Assembly (NCBI RefSeq): GCF_001870515.1
Contig: NZ_MDGT01000005.1
Location: forward strand, 1 to 64,000
DNA length: 64,000 bases
Direction of reading: 5' to 3'
DNA from: Idiomarina sp. MD25a
GTDB lineage: Bacteria > Pseudomonadota > Gammaproteobacteria > Enterobacterales > Alteromonadaceae
Part shown: in pieces, positions 55,965 through 64,000 of the stretch
Layout: every line of letters starts with the position of its first letter
How positions within the stretch are numbered: position 1 is the first letter of the stretch
Program-made: the position numbers and the translations under genes
The notes under the pieces: generated by a model
Databases searched by the model: none
What the model was told of the DNA's origin: nothing
Seen by the model: only the letters and a program-made list of their open reading frames with translations

Positions 55965-55995
55965 TAGAGTAAAGAATCCGTTGGGGAGGAGGCTG

Positions 55996-56403
55996 ATGCG
56001 CATTGGTCAGTTGGCGCAGTTGGTAGGGGTCGAAACACAGACGATCCGCTTCTATGAACAGCAGGGCTTGTTGCCGCCGCCTGATCGGCAGGACAACGGT
56101 TACCGTGTCTATACCGAGAAGCATGGTGAGGGGCTGGCCTTCATCCGTCGCTGCAGAATCCTGGGCCTGTCACTGGCTGAGATTCACGAACTACAGAGCT
56201 ATCAGGACGACCCTCATCAGCCTTGTACCGCCGTCAACGCCTTGCTCGATGATCACATCTCTCATGTGCGGTCGCAGATAACCGCTCTGCAAGCGCTTGA
56301 GAAACAACTCGTTTCACTGAGAGCGAGTTGCAACGATGACCGGGAAGTTGAGGCGTGTGGGGTTCTTGCTGGAATTAGCGAAGGAAAAATGCACCAGCAG
56401 TAG
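55996..56403 (+). CDS. cadR: MerR-family Cd(II)/Pb(II)-responsive regulator, transposon copy
   Basis: 135 residues from the ATG at 55996, preceded by GGAGGAGG; an upstream in-frame TTG at 55981 is ignored. The HTH and the three metal cysteines (77, 112, 121) match copy 1. It should activate the divergent CDF-lspA promoter and possibly also that of copy 1. Confidence 0.9.
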   Translation: MRIGQLAQLVGVETQTIRFYEQQGLLPPPDRQDNGYRVYTEKHGEGLAFIRRCRILGLSLAEIHELQSYQDDPHQPCTAVNALLDDHISHVRSQITALQALEKQLVSLRASCNDDREVEACGVLAGISEGKMHQQ

Positions 56404-56466
56404 GTGAAGCATCAACCAGATAATCCGATGAGATGCCGGTCTGTCTCACTCTCATGCAAAGGTAAG

Positions 56467-56490
56467 ATCAACCATTTAATCCGCTTACCC
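56467..56490 (-). repeat. Right terminal inverted repeat of the transposon
   Basis: 24 bp ending CCATTTAATCCGCTTACCC; three mismatches to the left repeat. It is followed directly by AAAAAAAG. Confidence 0.9.
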
Positions 56491-56584
56491 AAAAAAAGTT
56501 GTCCAGTTTTTCAAAATTTAAAATATATTTTCAATTTTTATGAATTTTTAATCTCACAATTAGAGATGCTAATCCTCCAGCGAC

Positions 56585-56590
56585 TATAAT
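56585..56590 (+). promoter_or_regulatory. Probable -10 box of the glutaredoxin-MauE gene
   Basis: A perfect TATAAT lies 42 bp before the ATG. No good -35 is visible at 17 bp. At 19 bp upstream TTAGAG occurs, and the inverted repeat ATCTC-N7-GAGAT (56551-56567) overlaps it, which would fit an activator-dependent promoter. Confidence 0.4.
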
Positions 56591-56631
56591 GCGTATATAG
56601 ATGTACCATTTTTAAGTAAGGAGACGTCACT

Positions 56632-57378
56632 ATGAGTCAATCAACTCAAAAAGCCACGCTTTACAGAATGTCGACACCTGACCACCAATGCCCTTTTGGT
56701 TTAAAAACCAGGCACTTACTTAAAGCCAACGGTTACGATGTGGACGACAACCTGTTGGAAAGCCGAGAAGAAACCGACAAATTCAAGGAAAAGCACGACG
56801 TCGATACCACTCCACAAGTGTTTATTGGTGATAAACGTATCGGTGGGTACGAGGAGGTTCGAGCCTTTCTTGGAAAGCCTCTTCCTGACCCTGACGCAAC
56901 CAGTTACCGACCCGTTATTGCATTATTTATTATGACGGCACTCCTCTCTGTAGCCACGTCGTGGTTGTCTTTTGGTCGCGTATTTACCGTACAAACCATC
57001 GAGTGGTTCATCAGTTTCTCTATGGTGGTTCTGGCCTTGCTCAAACTCCAGGACGTAGAGAAGTTCTCTACCATGTTTCTCAATTACGATCTTCTCGCCA
57101 AAAAATGGGTGCCTTATGGCCGTATTTACCCCTATGCCGAAGGCTTGGCGGGTCTGTTAATGGCAGCGGAATTCGCCCATGTCATATCCATACCCGTCGC
57201 ATTATTCATCGGCATCGTAGGCTCTATATCGGTGTTTAAAGCCGTTTATGTCGACAAACGCGAGCTAAAATGTGCCTGTGTCGGTGGCTCCAGTAATGTG
57301 CCGTTAGGCTTCATTTCGCTCACTGAAAACCTCATGATGGTCGCTATGGCTGTCTGGATGTTTTTTACAATGAACTAG
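56632..57378 (+). CDS. Glutaredoxin domain fused to MauE/DoxX-like membrane domain
   Basis: 248 residues. The glutaredoxin domain (about 7-85) has a one-cysteine site CPFG (Cys20), the cis-Pro loop TTPQVFI and GGYEE. Four hydrophobic segments (about 95-245) then resemble the MauE/DoxX redox-associated family, with a Cys pair in LKCACVGG. It may pass reducing power to or across the membrane. Relatives are, as I recall, found next to merR; here merR lies on the other side of the transposon. Confidence 0.8.
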   Translation: MSQSTQKATLYRMSTPDHQCPFGLKTRHLLKANGYDVDDNLLESREETDKFKEKHDVDTTPQVFIGDKRIGGYEEVRAFLGKPLPDPDATSYRPVIALFIMTALLSVATSWLSFGRVFTVQTIEWFISFSMVVLALLKLQDVEKFSTMFLNYDLLAKKWVPYGRIYPYAEGLAGLLMAAEFAHVISIPVALFIGIVGSISVFKAVYVDKRELKCACVGGSSNVPLGFISLTENLMMVAMAVWMFFTMN

Positions 57379-57404
57379 AAAAAGAGCGCTATGCGCTCTT
57401 TTTC
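57378..57404. terminator. Bidirectional terminator
   Basis: GAAAAAGAGCGC and GCGCTCTTTTTC form a 12-bp stem with a TAT loop, with runs of A and T that let it act for both convergent genes. Confidence 0.85.
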
Positions 57405-58715
57405 TTAACGCTTTTTACGTAAAAACAAAATCTCACCAGCGGCAATCAATGCCATACCGATAAGAGACGCCCAAATCACCAGCGGATCGCTCGTCCATTT
57501 CACCCATATAAAAGCGACTAAAACGATGACGTCTAGCGTGATTGCGCTGACAAGTATGTAAATATTGGCATTCACCTTTTGCCTTAGATGCCGTAATACG
57601 CCCCAGTGGATCGCAATGTCCATCACGATATAAAAAATAGCGCCCAGTGACGCAATTCGACTCAAATCGAAGAATGCCGCTAAGATCATAGCCATAACAA
57701 TGGTGTAAACCAGCGTGTGCTTCTGAATGGAACCTGGCATGCCAAAATGACTGTGTGGAACAAGCTTCATATTGGTCAACATGGCTAACATTCTTGAAAC
57801 GGCAAACGCGCTGGCAATCACTCCTGATACCGTTGCTACAATTGCAAACGCAACCGTCACCCAGAGTCCAGTTTCACCGTAGACGGGTCTGGCTGCTTCA
57901 GCAAGCGCATAGTCTTTCGCTGTCACAATCTCATCAATCGACAAGCTCGAACCAACGGCCAGGGTGACTAGCACATATATTAGCGCGCAGATAACCAGCG
58001 AAATAATAATGGCACGCCCGACGTTCTTCTTAGGCTCAACAATTTCACCGCCACTATTCGTTATTGTTGTAAACCCTTTGTATGCAAGTATGCTTAAAGC
58101 AATACCCGCTAAAATACCGCCACCCGAAGCTTCTTCTGGAATAGCAGATATCGATTCAAACTGAATGCCTGAAGCCCACAAACCACCAGCGGCTAAAATC
58201 ACCAATCCTAAAGCCTTCACAAAGGCCATAAAGAACGAGAACGTTTGAATAAACTGATTACTCAAAATATTGATAAAAAATGCGAAGAGCAGCAACCCAA
58301 CCGCCAACAACGGAATAAGCCACTGCGCTTCAAAAGAAATTAACTGGCTTGTATAGGACGCAAATGTGCGAGCGACTAGACTTTCATTAATGACCATAGA
58401 AAAGTACATTAAGAGTGCGAATATCGCCGTCACACTTCCTTTTCCATAAGCTTTACTGAGGAACATCGCAATACCGCCCGCTGACGGATAGGCTTTCGCC
58501 AACTTAACGTAAGAGTAAGCGCTAAAGCCGGCAATGATACCGCCGCACACAAACGCCAGGACAAACCATTCTCTTGCCAGCTGAGCAACTTGTCCGGTCA
58601 GTGCAAAAATACCAGCGCCAATCATCACACCAGTCCCCAGCGACACCGCCCCCCAAAGACTCAGGCTGCTTTTCTGATAATCCTGATGTCCGTGTTCATG
58701 ATCGTGTTCTGCCAT
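57405..58715 (-). CDS. APC-superfamily amino acid permease with His-rich start
   Basis: 436 residues, about twelve transmembrane helices and the APC signature near the start (GTGVMIGAGIFALTGQVA). Its first ten residues are MAEHDHEHGH, unusual for such permeases and suggestive of metal contact. It ends the leftward copper cluster, 21 bases after the NTF2-like gene. The transported substrate is unknown. Confidence 0.82.
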   Translation of the reverse strand: MAEHDHEHGHQDYQKSSLSLWGAVSLGTGVMIGAGIFALTGQVAQLAREWFVLAFVCGGIIAGFSAYSYVKLAKAYPSAGGIAMFLSKAYGKGSVTAIFALLMYFSMVINESLVARTFASYTSQLISFEAQWLIPLLAVGLLLFAFFINILSNQFIQTFSFFMAFVKALGLVILAAGGLWASGIQFESISAIPEEASGGGILAGIALSILAYKGFTTITNSGGEIVEPKKNVGRAIIISLVICALIYVLVTLAVGSSLSIDEIVTAKDYALAEAARPVYGETGLWVTVAFAIVATVSGVIASAFAVSRMLAMLTNMKLVPHSHFGMPGSIQKHTLVYTIVMAMILAAFFDLSRIASLGAIFYIVMDIAIHWGVLRHLRQKVNANIYILVSAITLDVIVLVAFIWVKWTSDPLVIWASLIGMALIAAGEILFLRKKR

Positions 58716-58736
58716 AATCAGCTCCTGTGATTGAAC

Positions 58737-59171
58737 TCAGTTGGACCAATGGATCCGGATAATTTTCCAGCCAGACTCAGTCGTATTTGATACGGTTACG
58801 GTTTCATTCATCGTTAAATCAACCTCACGCCCGTTATACTCCCCGGAAACGCTATACCGAGAAGTGATCACAGCAAGGCCATCGGCTTCTTGTACTGTCC
58901 TTTCAAGCAACTGTGAAGGAACCGCCTGGCTAAACTTAATATCTGACTTAAGGTGATGAGCACTGTACTCGGCCAAGGACCGTTCAACGCCACCACCTTC
59001 AAAGATAAGCACATCATCGGAAAGCACGTCTTTAACGACCTCCGTGTCACCTTCAGTTAAAGCAGTTCGAAATGCATCAAGCACAGCGGTCGGCTCAGAT
59101 AGTTTTTCGGCGCTACTGGGCGCTGAAATAAACATTACCGAAACCATAAAAACACTCACAAGTAATTTCAT
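58737..59171 (-). CDS. Secreted NTF2/SnoaL-like (DUF4440-type) protein
   Basis: 144 residues with a signal peptide (ends about SSAEK, residue 22). The rest fits the NTF2-like cone fold: AFRTALTEGDTEVVKDVLSDDV and a C-terminal GWKIIRIHWSN strand. No metal-binding motif stands out. It lies 17 bases after copD in the copper cluster. The role is unknown. Confidence 0.75.
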   Translation of the reverse strand: MKLLVSVFMVSVMFISAPSSAEKLSEPTAVLDAFRTALTEGDTEVVKDVLSDDVLIFEGGGVERSLAEYSAHHLKSDIKFSQAVPSQLLERTVQEADGLAVITSRYSVSGEYNGREVDLTMNETVTVSNTTESGWKIIRIHWSN

Positions 59172-59188
59172 TCTTCTTATTCCTTACA

Positions 59189-60037
59189 TTAACCGGGGGA
59201 AAACGCGCTGCTTAGCGCAGAGGCCAGGGTAAAAATAGTGACAGCCAATACCATTTCCGCCGTTATGGAGTTTTTGAGTCGCTTGGCGGCCGCGTTATCA
59301 TTTAATTGCGGTACGAACTTTAATTTATGCAATGCGGCAACAAGGAGAATCAGCGCCACAAACACAAGTTTCGCTAGTAGTACCGTGTCATACGACGTAA
59401 GCGGCAGCTCTGGCATCCATCGCCCTGTTGCACTACGATAAATAACCAAGCCCGCAATAAGGAGTATTGGAACCGCTGCAGACATATGCACACCAAAACG
59501 CTCCATAATGGCTTTCGCTTTAGCAAGCGGTACCGACGTTGCCAGCTTTCGCAATGAGTTAAGACTGCCGAACCAAACCCAAGCGACTAACAAGTGTGTT
59601 AAAAGCGCTAGCTTTCCCCACCAGACGGCGTCACTGCCGTGACCAATACTTAAAAAGCTCCATCCCATGAGTCCAATGGCGACAACATATAGCACCCACT
59701 TTATACGTTTTAGCTTAACAACGGAGTAAACAATCCAAGCAATAGCAACCGCTATCTGAAGTTGCATGAACAACCCAACAGGGCCGGTCCATATAAACTG
59801 CATGTAGGTCGTGTCAATCATGCCGGCAAAGCCTTCAGCAGCAAAACTACCGACTTTCAGAAAAAAATACAGAAGGCTTGCCAGTAATAGAAGCAACGCA
59901 ACAAGGCTATTCTTTCGTTCAGACTGCTTTTTTAAACCGGACAAATAAACGATATAAGGCGAGGCGGTCATCACCGCGTTAAGCCAGAATATAAAGGCCA
60001 ACGTTAAAACGCTGGCCACACTCCAAAGGGTCATCAT
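59189..60037 (-). CDS. copD: Copper resistance protein CopD
   Basis: 282 residues, about eight transmembrane helices, of the CopD/PcoD family that is linked to copper uptake or transfer across the inner membrane with CopC. Family features include WVWFGSLNSLRKL and the GHGSDAVWWGKLALLTHLL region with His. Overlaps the copC stop by four bases (ATGATGA), so both are coupled. Confidence 0.88.
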   Translation of the reverse strand: MMTLWSVASVLTLAFIFWLNAVMTASPYIVYLSGLKKQSERKNSLVALLLLLASLLYFFLKVGSFAAEGFAGMIDTTYMQFIWTGPVGLFMQLQIAVAIAWIVYSVVKLKRIKWVLYVVAIGLMGWSFLSIGHGSDAVWWGKLALLTHLLVAWVWFGSLNSLRKLATSVPLAKAKAIMERFGVHMSAAVPILLIAGLVIYRSATGRWMPELPLTSYDTVLLAKLVFVALILLVAALHKLKFVPQLNDNAAAKRLKNSITAEMVLAVTIFTLASALSSAFSPG

Positions 60038-60384
60038 TTCACCTCAAAGCTAAAATCACCCGATATTTTATGACTGTCCCCACCCATTGCCGTCCAATAA
60101 ACCGTATAACCACCTGACGCCAAATTGTTTTTAACAGCAATTTCGTACGCTGCTTTGGGAGTCATGCTCATCGAAAAGTCCAGCGGATGCATTTTACCGT
60201 CATCTGAGTGCAGCATAATTTTAGCCAGACGAACATCACCGGAAAAATTCATCGTAATTTCCGTTGGTGACTCGGACAAAGTCGCACCGTCCTCCGGGCT
60301 ACTGGATGTTAGGCCGACGTGAGCGCTGGCCCATGCACTAAAAAATAACGTGGTACCGAAGGCTAACTTAAGTATGTTTTTCAT
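60034..60384 (-). CDS. copC: Periplasmic copper-binding protein CopC
   Basis: 116 residues from the ATG at 60384 (AGAGGAAA upstream). The signal peptide ends ASA, which would make the mature protein start with His (HVGLTSSSPEDG); this His is the Cu(II) ligand in CopC, as are Asp and His in the GGDSHKISGDFSFEV end. The Cu(I) Met-rich loop is short here (MSMTPKAAYE). Upstream of copD. Confidence 0.92.
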   Translation of the reverse strand: MKNILKLAFGTTLFFSAWASAHVGLTSSSPEDGATLSESPTEITMNFSGDVRLAKIMLHSDDGKMHPLDFSMSMTPKAAYEIAVKNNLASGGYTVYWTAMGGDSHKISGDFSFEVK

Positions 60385-60410
60385 GTTGTTTCCTCTTTGT
60401 TTATTATCAA

Positions 60411-61154
60411 TTAAAACCAAACTCTGGCCCCAAGGACCACGCCTGTTTCTGTGGTGTCCTCACCCATTCGTTTCATTTCATCTGCCGTGTTGCCTAACGC
60501 GCCGTTCCAATAAACACCAATGTAGGGTGCAAACTCACGACTGATTTCGTGACGATAACGCAACCCCACACGCAAGTTGCTCAAGCCACTTTGCCGTTCA
60601 TATTTGTCTGAATCTGTCAGGTTGGCTGTAAACTCAATGCGAGGCTGTAAGTACGATGTTTGTGTGAGCTGCCACTCGTACTCAGTTTCGCTAACAAATT
60701 GGACGTCGCCTTCTTCATTCACCATCAGCGAGTTATCCATTTCGAACCAATAGGGCGCCAACCCCATAAAACTCACGACAGCATAATTTTCCATAGACGC
60801 GTCCGACGATAAGGTACCTCGCGTACCAATACCGGCCTGAAACGACCAAAACGGAGACATCAGGTAGCCGTATAACAACTCAGCACTTTCCAAGTCAGTG
60901 GGCTCTCCGTCATCTTGAATATTTTCCCCCTCACTTTTGAAGACAAACCGATGATAATCACCACCGTACCAAGCCATCATGTCCCAAACGGCAACGTTCT
61001 CTTCCTCGTCTGTTCGCGTTAATTCCAGCCGGTCAAATAATACCTGCCCGGTGTAATATTCTTTAACGGGCTCTGGCCAGCCTTCCTCTGCATGTCCCGC
61101 CATTGCCACTGCGGGTAAAAGTGCTGTAGTGAACAACAATGATTTAGCGTACAT
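60411..61154 (-). CDS. copB: Outer-membrane copper resistance protein CopB
   Basis: 247 residues from the ATG at 61154 with a strong AGGAGGAAGG site. A signal peptide ends about AMAGHAEE, and a beta-barrel with alternating aromatic strands ends in phenylalanine (GARVWF), as outer-membrane proteins do. Phrases like NLRVGLRYRHEISREFAPYIG are typical. It lacks the long Met/His-rich N-terminal region of Pseudomonas CopB. Confidence 0.9.
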   Translation of the reverse strand: MYAKSLLFTTALLPAVAMAGHAEEGWPEPVKEYYTGQVLFDRLELTRTDEEENVAVWDMMAWYGGDYHRFVFKSEGENIQDDGEPTDLESAELLYGYLMSPFWSFQAGIGTRGTLSSDASMENYAVVSFMGLAPYWFEMDNSLMVNEEGDVQFVSETEYEWQLTQTSYLQPRIEFTANLTDSDKYERQSGLSNLRVGLRYRHEISREFAPYIGVYWNGALGNTADEMKRMGEDTTETGVVLGARVWF

Positions 61155-61165
61155 AGCCTTCCTCC

Positions 61166-62929
61166 TTATGCCACATTTACCACACGAAACATGCCCGCTT
61201 TCATGTGATAAAGCAGATGACAATGAAATGCCCAGCTTCCCGGTGCATCAGCGGATATCAGTAGTGATACTTTCTCGCTTGGTTTTAAACTAATGGTGTG
61301 CTTACGAGGACGAGGATACTGTCCATTTTCAAGTTCCATCCACATACCGTGTAAGTGGATTGGATGATCCATCATGGTGTCATTAACCATCACCAACCTT
61401 AAGCGCTCGCCGTGACGGAACTGCACAGGGCCGTCAACTTCGGTGTATTTCTTCCCGTCAAACGACCACATATACCGTTCCATATTACCGGTCAAATGCA
61501 GTTCAATCTGGCGCTCTGGTTCCCGCTTATCTGGCCATTCTTGGGCGCCAATAAGATCGCTATACACTAAGACTCTATGGTCAACATTATCCAAACCTAT
61601 GCCCGGTTCATGGAGACGACTGGTCGGATTCATAGCTATCATGGCGGCAGCAGCTCCGTGACCACCTTCACTGTGCTCAATTTTAATGTTTTCCACAGGA
61701 AGCTCTTTTTTGTGTGTCATTTTATGCGTCATATGGCTGTTATTGCCGCCCATATGCTTCATATTCATGCTATTGCCTTTCATATCACCGGACATCGCCA
61801 TCGCTCCCATGCCCATAGCGGCCATGCCTCGCTCAGGAACTTGCCGTAGTTCAGGCACTTCAGCCTCAAGACCAAGTTCCGGCGTTAATGTACCTCTGAC
61901 ATAACCACTTCGATCAAAGCTCTCAGCATAAATAGTGTAAGGCTTGTTTTGCTTAGGCTGGACAATTACATCGTAGGTTTCCGCCACACCAATGCGGAAC
62001 TCGTCAACTGGCACTGGCTTCACAGGCTGCCCGTCAGCGGCCACTACCGTCATCTCCAATCCAGGGATTCTTACGTCGAAGAAACTCATTGCCGAACCAT
62101 TAATGATACGCAGGCGTACTTTTTCACCAGGCTTAAACAATGCTGACCAGTTCATCTGTGAATCGCGGCCATTCATCAGGTAGGTATAAGTACTGCCCGT
62201 CACATCCGCAATATCACGGGGGCTCATTCGCATTTGCCCCCACATTTCTCGTTGCTTCCAGGTTTTCTCTAACCCTTGCTGTCGCACGTCCTCGAAGGTC
62301 TCAAATATCGTACGTTTTTGATAGTTATAGTACCCCTCCGCAACTTTCAAGTTACGAAACACGGTATCCGGATCTTCGAATGTCCAGTCGCTGAGAATAA
62401 TGGTATGTTCTCGATCAGCACCAATGTCTCCGTCTTTCGGTTCAATCACTAACGGCCCCAGGTGTCCCAATTGCTCCTGCAAACCGGAATGGCTGTGATA
62501 CCAATAAGTTCCGTTTTGCTCGACATCGTAGCGGTATTTGAACGTTCGTCCTGGCTTTATCCCTTCGAAAGATACGCCAGGCACGCCATCCATATTCTCC
62601 GGCAATATAATTCCGTGCCAGTGAATTGACGTGTCTTCCGACAACCGGTTAGTCACATTTAGCTTTGCTCGCTGCCCTTCTTTTAAACGAATCAAAGGGC
62701 CCGGCATTTGGCCATTGATGGTTATTGGTGCTCCTACTTTATTTCCCACGAGCAGTGGGGACTTTGCAATGGTCAGATCAATCTCATCGTTTGTCAGGAT
62801 CTGATCTTTAAAACTGCGTCCCTGAGGAGCAGCCCAAGTTGGGGCTACTTTGGCGATTGCTAAAGCAGACGCCACAGTGAATGCAGATTTAATAAACTTT
62901 CGACGCCCTTTGTTAAACTCATTGCTCAT
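61166..62929 (-). CDS. copA: Multicopper oxidase CopA (PcoA type), Tat-exported
   Basis: 587 residues. Oxidises Cu(I) in the periplasm. A twin-arginine signal (RRKFIKSAF, residues 9-17) is present. All four copper motifs occur: [21 protein letters not shown] and [13 protein letters not shown] Met-rich insert (about 365-400: [18 protein letters not shown] and more) probably binds Cu(I). Its ATG overlaps the tatA 3' end by 11 bases, placing its export partner just upstream. Confidence 0.95.
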   Translation of the reverse strand: MSNEFNKGRRKFIKSAFTVASALAIAKVAPTWAAPQGRSFKDQILTNDEIDLTIAKSPLLVGNKVGAPITINGQMPGPLIRLKEGQRAKLNVTNRLSEDTSIHWHGIILPENMDGVPGVSFEGIKPGRTFKYRYDVEQNGTYWYHSHSGLQEQLGHLGPLVIEPKDGDIGADREHTIILSDWTFEDPDTVFRNLKVAEGYYNYQKRTIFETFEDVRQQGLEKTWKQREMWGQMRMSPRDIADVTGSTYTYLMNGRDSQMNWSALFKPGEKVRLRIINGSAMSFFDVRIPGLEMTVVAADGQPVKPVPVDEFRIGVAETYDVIVQPKQNKPYTIYAESFDRSGYVRGTLTPELGLEAEVPELRQVPERGMAAMGMGAMAMSGDMKGNSMNMKHMGGNNSHMTHKMTHKKELPVENIKIEHSEGGHGAAAAMIAMNPTSRLHEPGIGLDNVDHRVLVYSDLIGAQEWPDKREPERQIELHLTGNMERYMWSFDGKKYTEVDGPVQFRHGERLRLVMVNDTMMDHPIHLHGMWMELENGQYPRPRKHTISLKPSEKVSLLISADAPGSWAFHCHLLYHMKAGMFRVVNVA

Positions 62930-63137
62930 TATGACGCTCCTCTTTTGAGGTTAAATTTTGATAACGTTGAACGTCCTGTTCCTTATCAGACGGCTCATCA
63001 GAAACCGATGATTTAAACCCTTTAATCGCACTACCAAGATCGGAGCCCAGGGTTCGTAGCTTTTTACTACCAAAAAGAAGAATGACAATAACCAGTAAAA
63101 CTCCTAACTGAACCATACTCATGCCGCCAAATCCCAT
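62919..63137 (-). CDS. tatA: Twin-arginine translocase subunit TatA-like, island copy
   Basis: 72 residues: one hydrophobic helix ([20 protein letters not shown]), a hinge with the conserved Phe-Gly, and an amphipathic helix ([16 protein letters not shown]), as in TatA/TatE. The tail is charged. It overlaps copA, a Tat substrate, and lies two bases after DUF411. It is probably an additional, dedicated TatA; no tatB or tatC is nearby. Confidence 0.9.
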   Translation of the reverse strand: MGFGGMSMVQLGVLLVIVILLFGSKKLRTLGSDLGSAIKGFKSSVSDEPSDKEQDVQRYQNLTSKEERHNEQ

Positions 63138-63139
63138 AG

Positions 63140-63631
63140 CTAAAGCCCTCCATTTGAGAGTGCTTGCTGCTGCTTTAAACTTGCTATCTGCTTACAAGGT
63201 GTAATTGAACCGTCCTTTTTGATTTCATAGACCGTATACGGTTGAAACCGAGTACCCATTTCCATACCAACAGACCCTACCGGCATGCCAGGAACAGTTA
63301 ATCCAATGCCATTGGCTGACTTTTTCCCAGCTAAATAATGAGAAACCAATGTAGGAGGAACGTGCCCCTCAAAGACATAGCCATTACTAGAAATAGCGGT
63401 ATGACAGGATTGGACCTCGGCACTAATACCGGAGTCACGTTTTCGTTGGGTCAGGTTGTTCGGATGTTGTACGGACACACTAAAGCTATCGGGTAAAGCT
63501 TGTAACCACTTTTCACAGCAACCGCAGTTGGGATCTTTTAGAACGGTTAGTTGCTGCTCTTCTACATCGGTTGCAGATACAGACACGGAAAACAGCATCG
63601 CCAAAACAGCGATATTGCGTTTGATAGACAT
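63140..63631 (-). CDS. DUF411 metal-binding protein
   Basis: 163 residues with signal peptide (ends about SVSATDV). The DUF411 hallmark [10 protein letters not shown] (residues about 33-42) gives three clustered Cys, and further features are CHTA, GHVPPT and [11 protein letters not shown]. The family is regularly found with copper resistance operons and may carry or reduce copper. Upstream of tatA in the same operon. Confidence 0.88.
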   Translation of the reverse strand: MSIKRNIAVLAMLFSVSVSATDVEEQQLTVLKDPNCGCCEKWLQALPDSFSVSVQHPNNLTQRKRDSGISAEVQSCHTAISSNGYVFEGHVPPTLVSHYLAGKKSANGIGLTVPGMPVGSVGMEMGTRFQPYTVYEIKKDGSITPCKQIASLKQQQALSNGGL

Positions 63632-63697
63632 AATTATTCACCGATTAATAAGTTTTAAGGAAACACGCCGAGCGTGTGTTAAATTTCTAGTAACTTA

Positions 63698-64000
63698 TTA
63701 AGCGGTAATTATTGGGGGACGGAATAAATTAGACGCGTGTTTAGCACGAATTGAGGTGTCGATGGGCGCATCGACTTTGGCAGAGAGGTTAACTGCAGCG
63801 GCATTAACCGAAGAAGACTGTCCGACAAATAAAACCGAGCCGCCGGAGCAATGCCGAATGGTCATGTCAGCACAGCACGAGTTGTGCTTTTGCGTCTCAT
63901 GCTCGCAATCGTTTGTGTCGGCTTCGTACATCATGCTGTGCTGCATTTGGCTGTTATCATGACATGCGTGAGCTTCTGCCGTTTGCGAAAACGACATCGA
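63698..64000 (-). CDS. Small secreted Cys/His-rich protein with LFRPPI tail, 5' end outside window
   Basis: At least 99 residues. The first visible part (SFSQTAEAHA) looks like the end of a signal peptide, so the real start probably lies beyond 64000. The mature region is rich in Cys, His and Met (ACHDNSQMQHSMMYEADTND; HNSCCADMTIRHC). It ends SNLFRPPIITA, as does the protein at 45329. Probably the first gene of the copper operon in this window. Confidence 0.65.
   Translation of the reverse strand, partial: SMSFSQTAEAHACHDNSQMQHSMMYEADTNDCEHETQKHNSCCADMTIRHCSGGSVLFVGQSSSVNAAAVNLSAKVDAPIDTSIRAKHASNLFRPPIITA

Larger units (their letters stand above)
53119..56490. mobile_element. ISPpu12-like ISL3-family transposon carrying lspA, CDF and cadR
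   Basis: Inverted repeats of 24 bp border the element: left 53119-53142 (starts GGGTATACGG), right 56467-56490 (ends CCGCTTACCC), agreeing at 21 of 24 positions. The distance is exactly 3,372 bp, the length I recall for ISPpu12 of Pseudomonas putida, which carries the same genes in the same order. It is visibly richer in GC than its surroundings, so it arrived recently from another host. The flanking 8-mers (CGTTTTTT and AAAAAAAG) are not direct repeats. Confidence 0.9.
35935..64000. mobile_element. Metal-resistance genomic island at tRNA-Phe (continues past the right edge)
   Basis: To the right of tRNA-Phe, core genes give way to arm-like repeats, IS remnants, an integrase stump, a complete transposon and only metal-related cargo up to the window end. 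This is the usual build of an integrative island. The right boundary, where a copy of the tRNA 3' end would be expected, is outside the window. The extent is inferred. Confidence 0.65.

Overview
The window comes from a gammaproteobacterium, most probably a marine Alteromonadales member close to Idiomarina/Pseudidiomarina. That placement is inferred from the FlrABC-controlled polar flagellar cluster, the housekeeping proteins and the moderate GC; no search was run. The left 36 kb is ordinary chromosome. The right 28 kb is a metal-resistance island that begins at a tRNA-Phe gene.

Left edge (1-250): the promoter and 16S leader (UP-like A/T tract, -35/-10, boxA) of an rRNA operon transcribed leftward out of the window. 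Next come pssA, clpB behind a textbook sigma-32 promoter, pgeF and rluD, all leftward, then bamD rightward, and glnB and nadE leftward with a shared bidirectional terminator.

Flagellar block (8.5-26.7 kb, all leftward): a NarL/LuxR-type response regulator whose phospho-acceptor Asp is Glu, a DUF1285 protein, flrA, flrB, flrC, then fliE-F-G-H-I-J-K-L-M-N-O-P-Q-R and flhB. Near-consensus sigma-54 promoters lie before flrB and before fliE, matching the FlrA -> FlrBC -> fliE hierarchy. flhA does not follow flhB; nadE does.

Metabolic block (26.9-35.8 kb): a secreted amidohydrolase overlapping a REC-DUF3369 protein with a degenerate HD-GYP domain, pdxH, an Ldh-family dehydrogenase, pfkA, and speB-speA for putrescine synthesis. 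tRNA-Phe follows with its own promoter and terminator.

Island (35.94 kb to the right edge): three TTGTCCCA repeats after the tRNA, a left-truncated IS3-family element whose right end cuts a tyrosine-recombinase gene after about 35 codons, then metal genes. These are czcCBA with a small secreted protein (leftward); an lspA-CDF transporter pair divergent from a CadR/PbrR-type regulator; a second RND tripartite pump with a Cys/His-rich leader protein; a CDF pump; ynfA; and a frameshifted merR. Then comes a complete ISPpu12-like transposon (53119-56490, 3,372 bp between inverted repeats) that carries a second lspA-CDF-cadR module. A glutaredoxin-MauE fusion lies beyond it, then a long leftward copper cluster: small secreted protein, DUF411, tatA, copA, copB, copC, copD, an NTF2-like protein and an APC permease.

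Functionally the island combines periplasmic copper oxidation and binding (CopABCD, DUF411), a dedicated TatA that may help export CopA, trans-envelope efflux (two HME-RND pumps) and cytoplasmic-membrane efflux (three CDF proteins), under MerR-family control. Decay is visible: merR is frameshifted, the chromosomal CDF copy has an in-frame stop ahead of its first conserved residues, and the integrase and IS3 are truncated.
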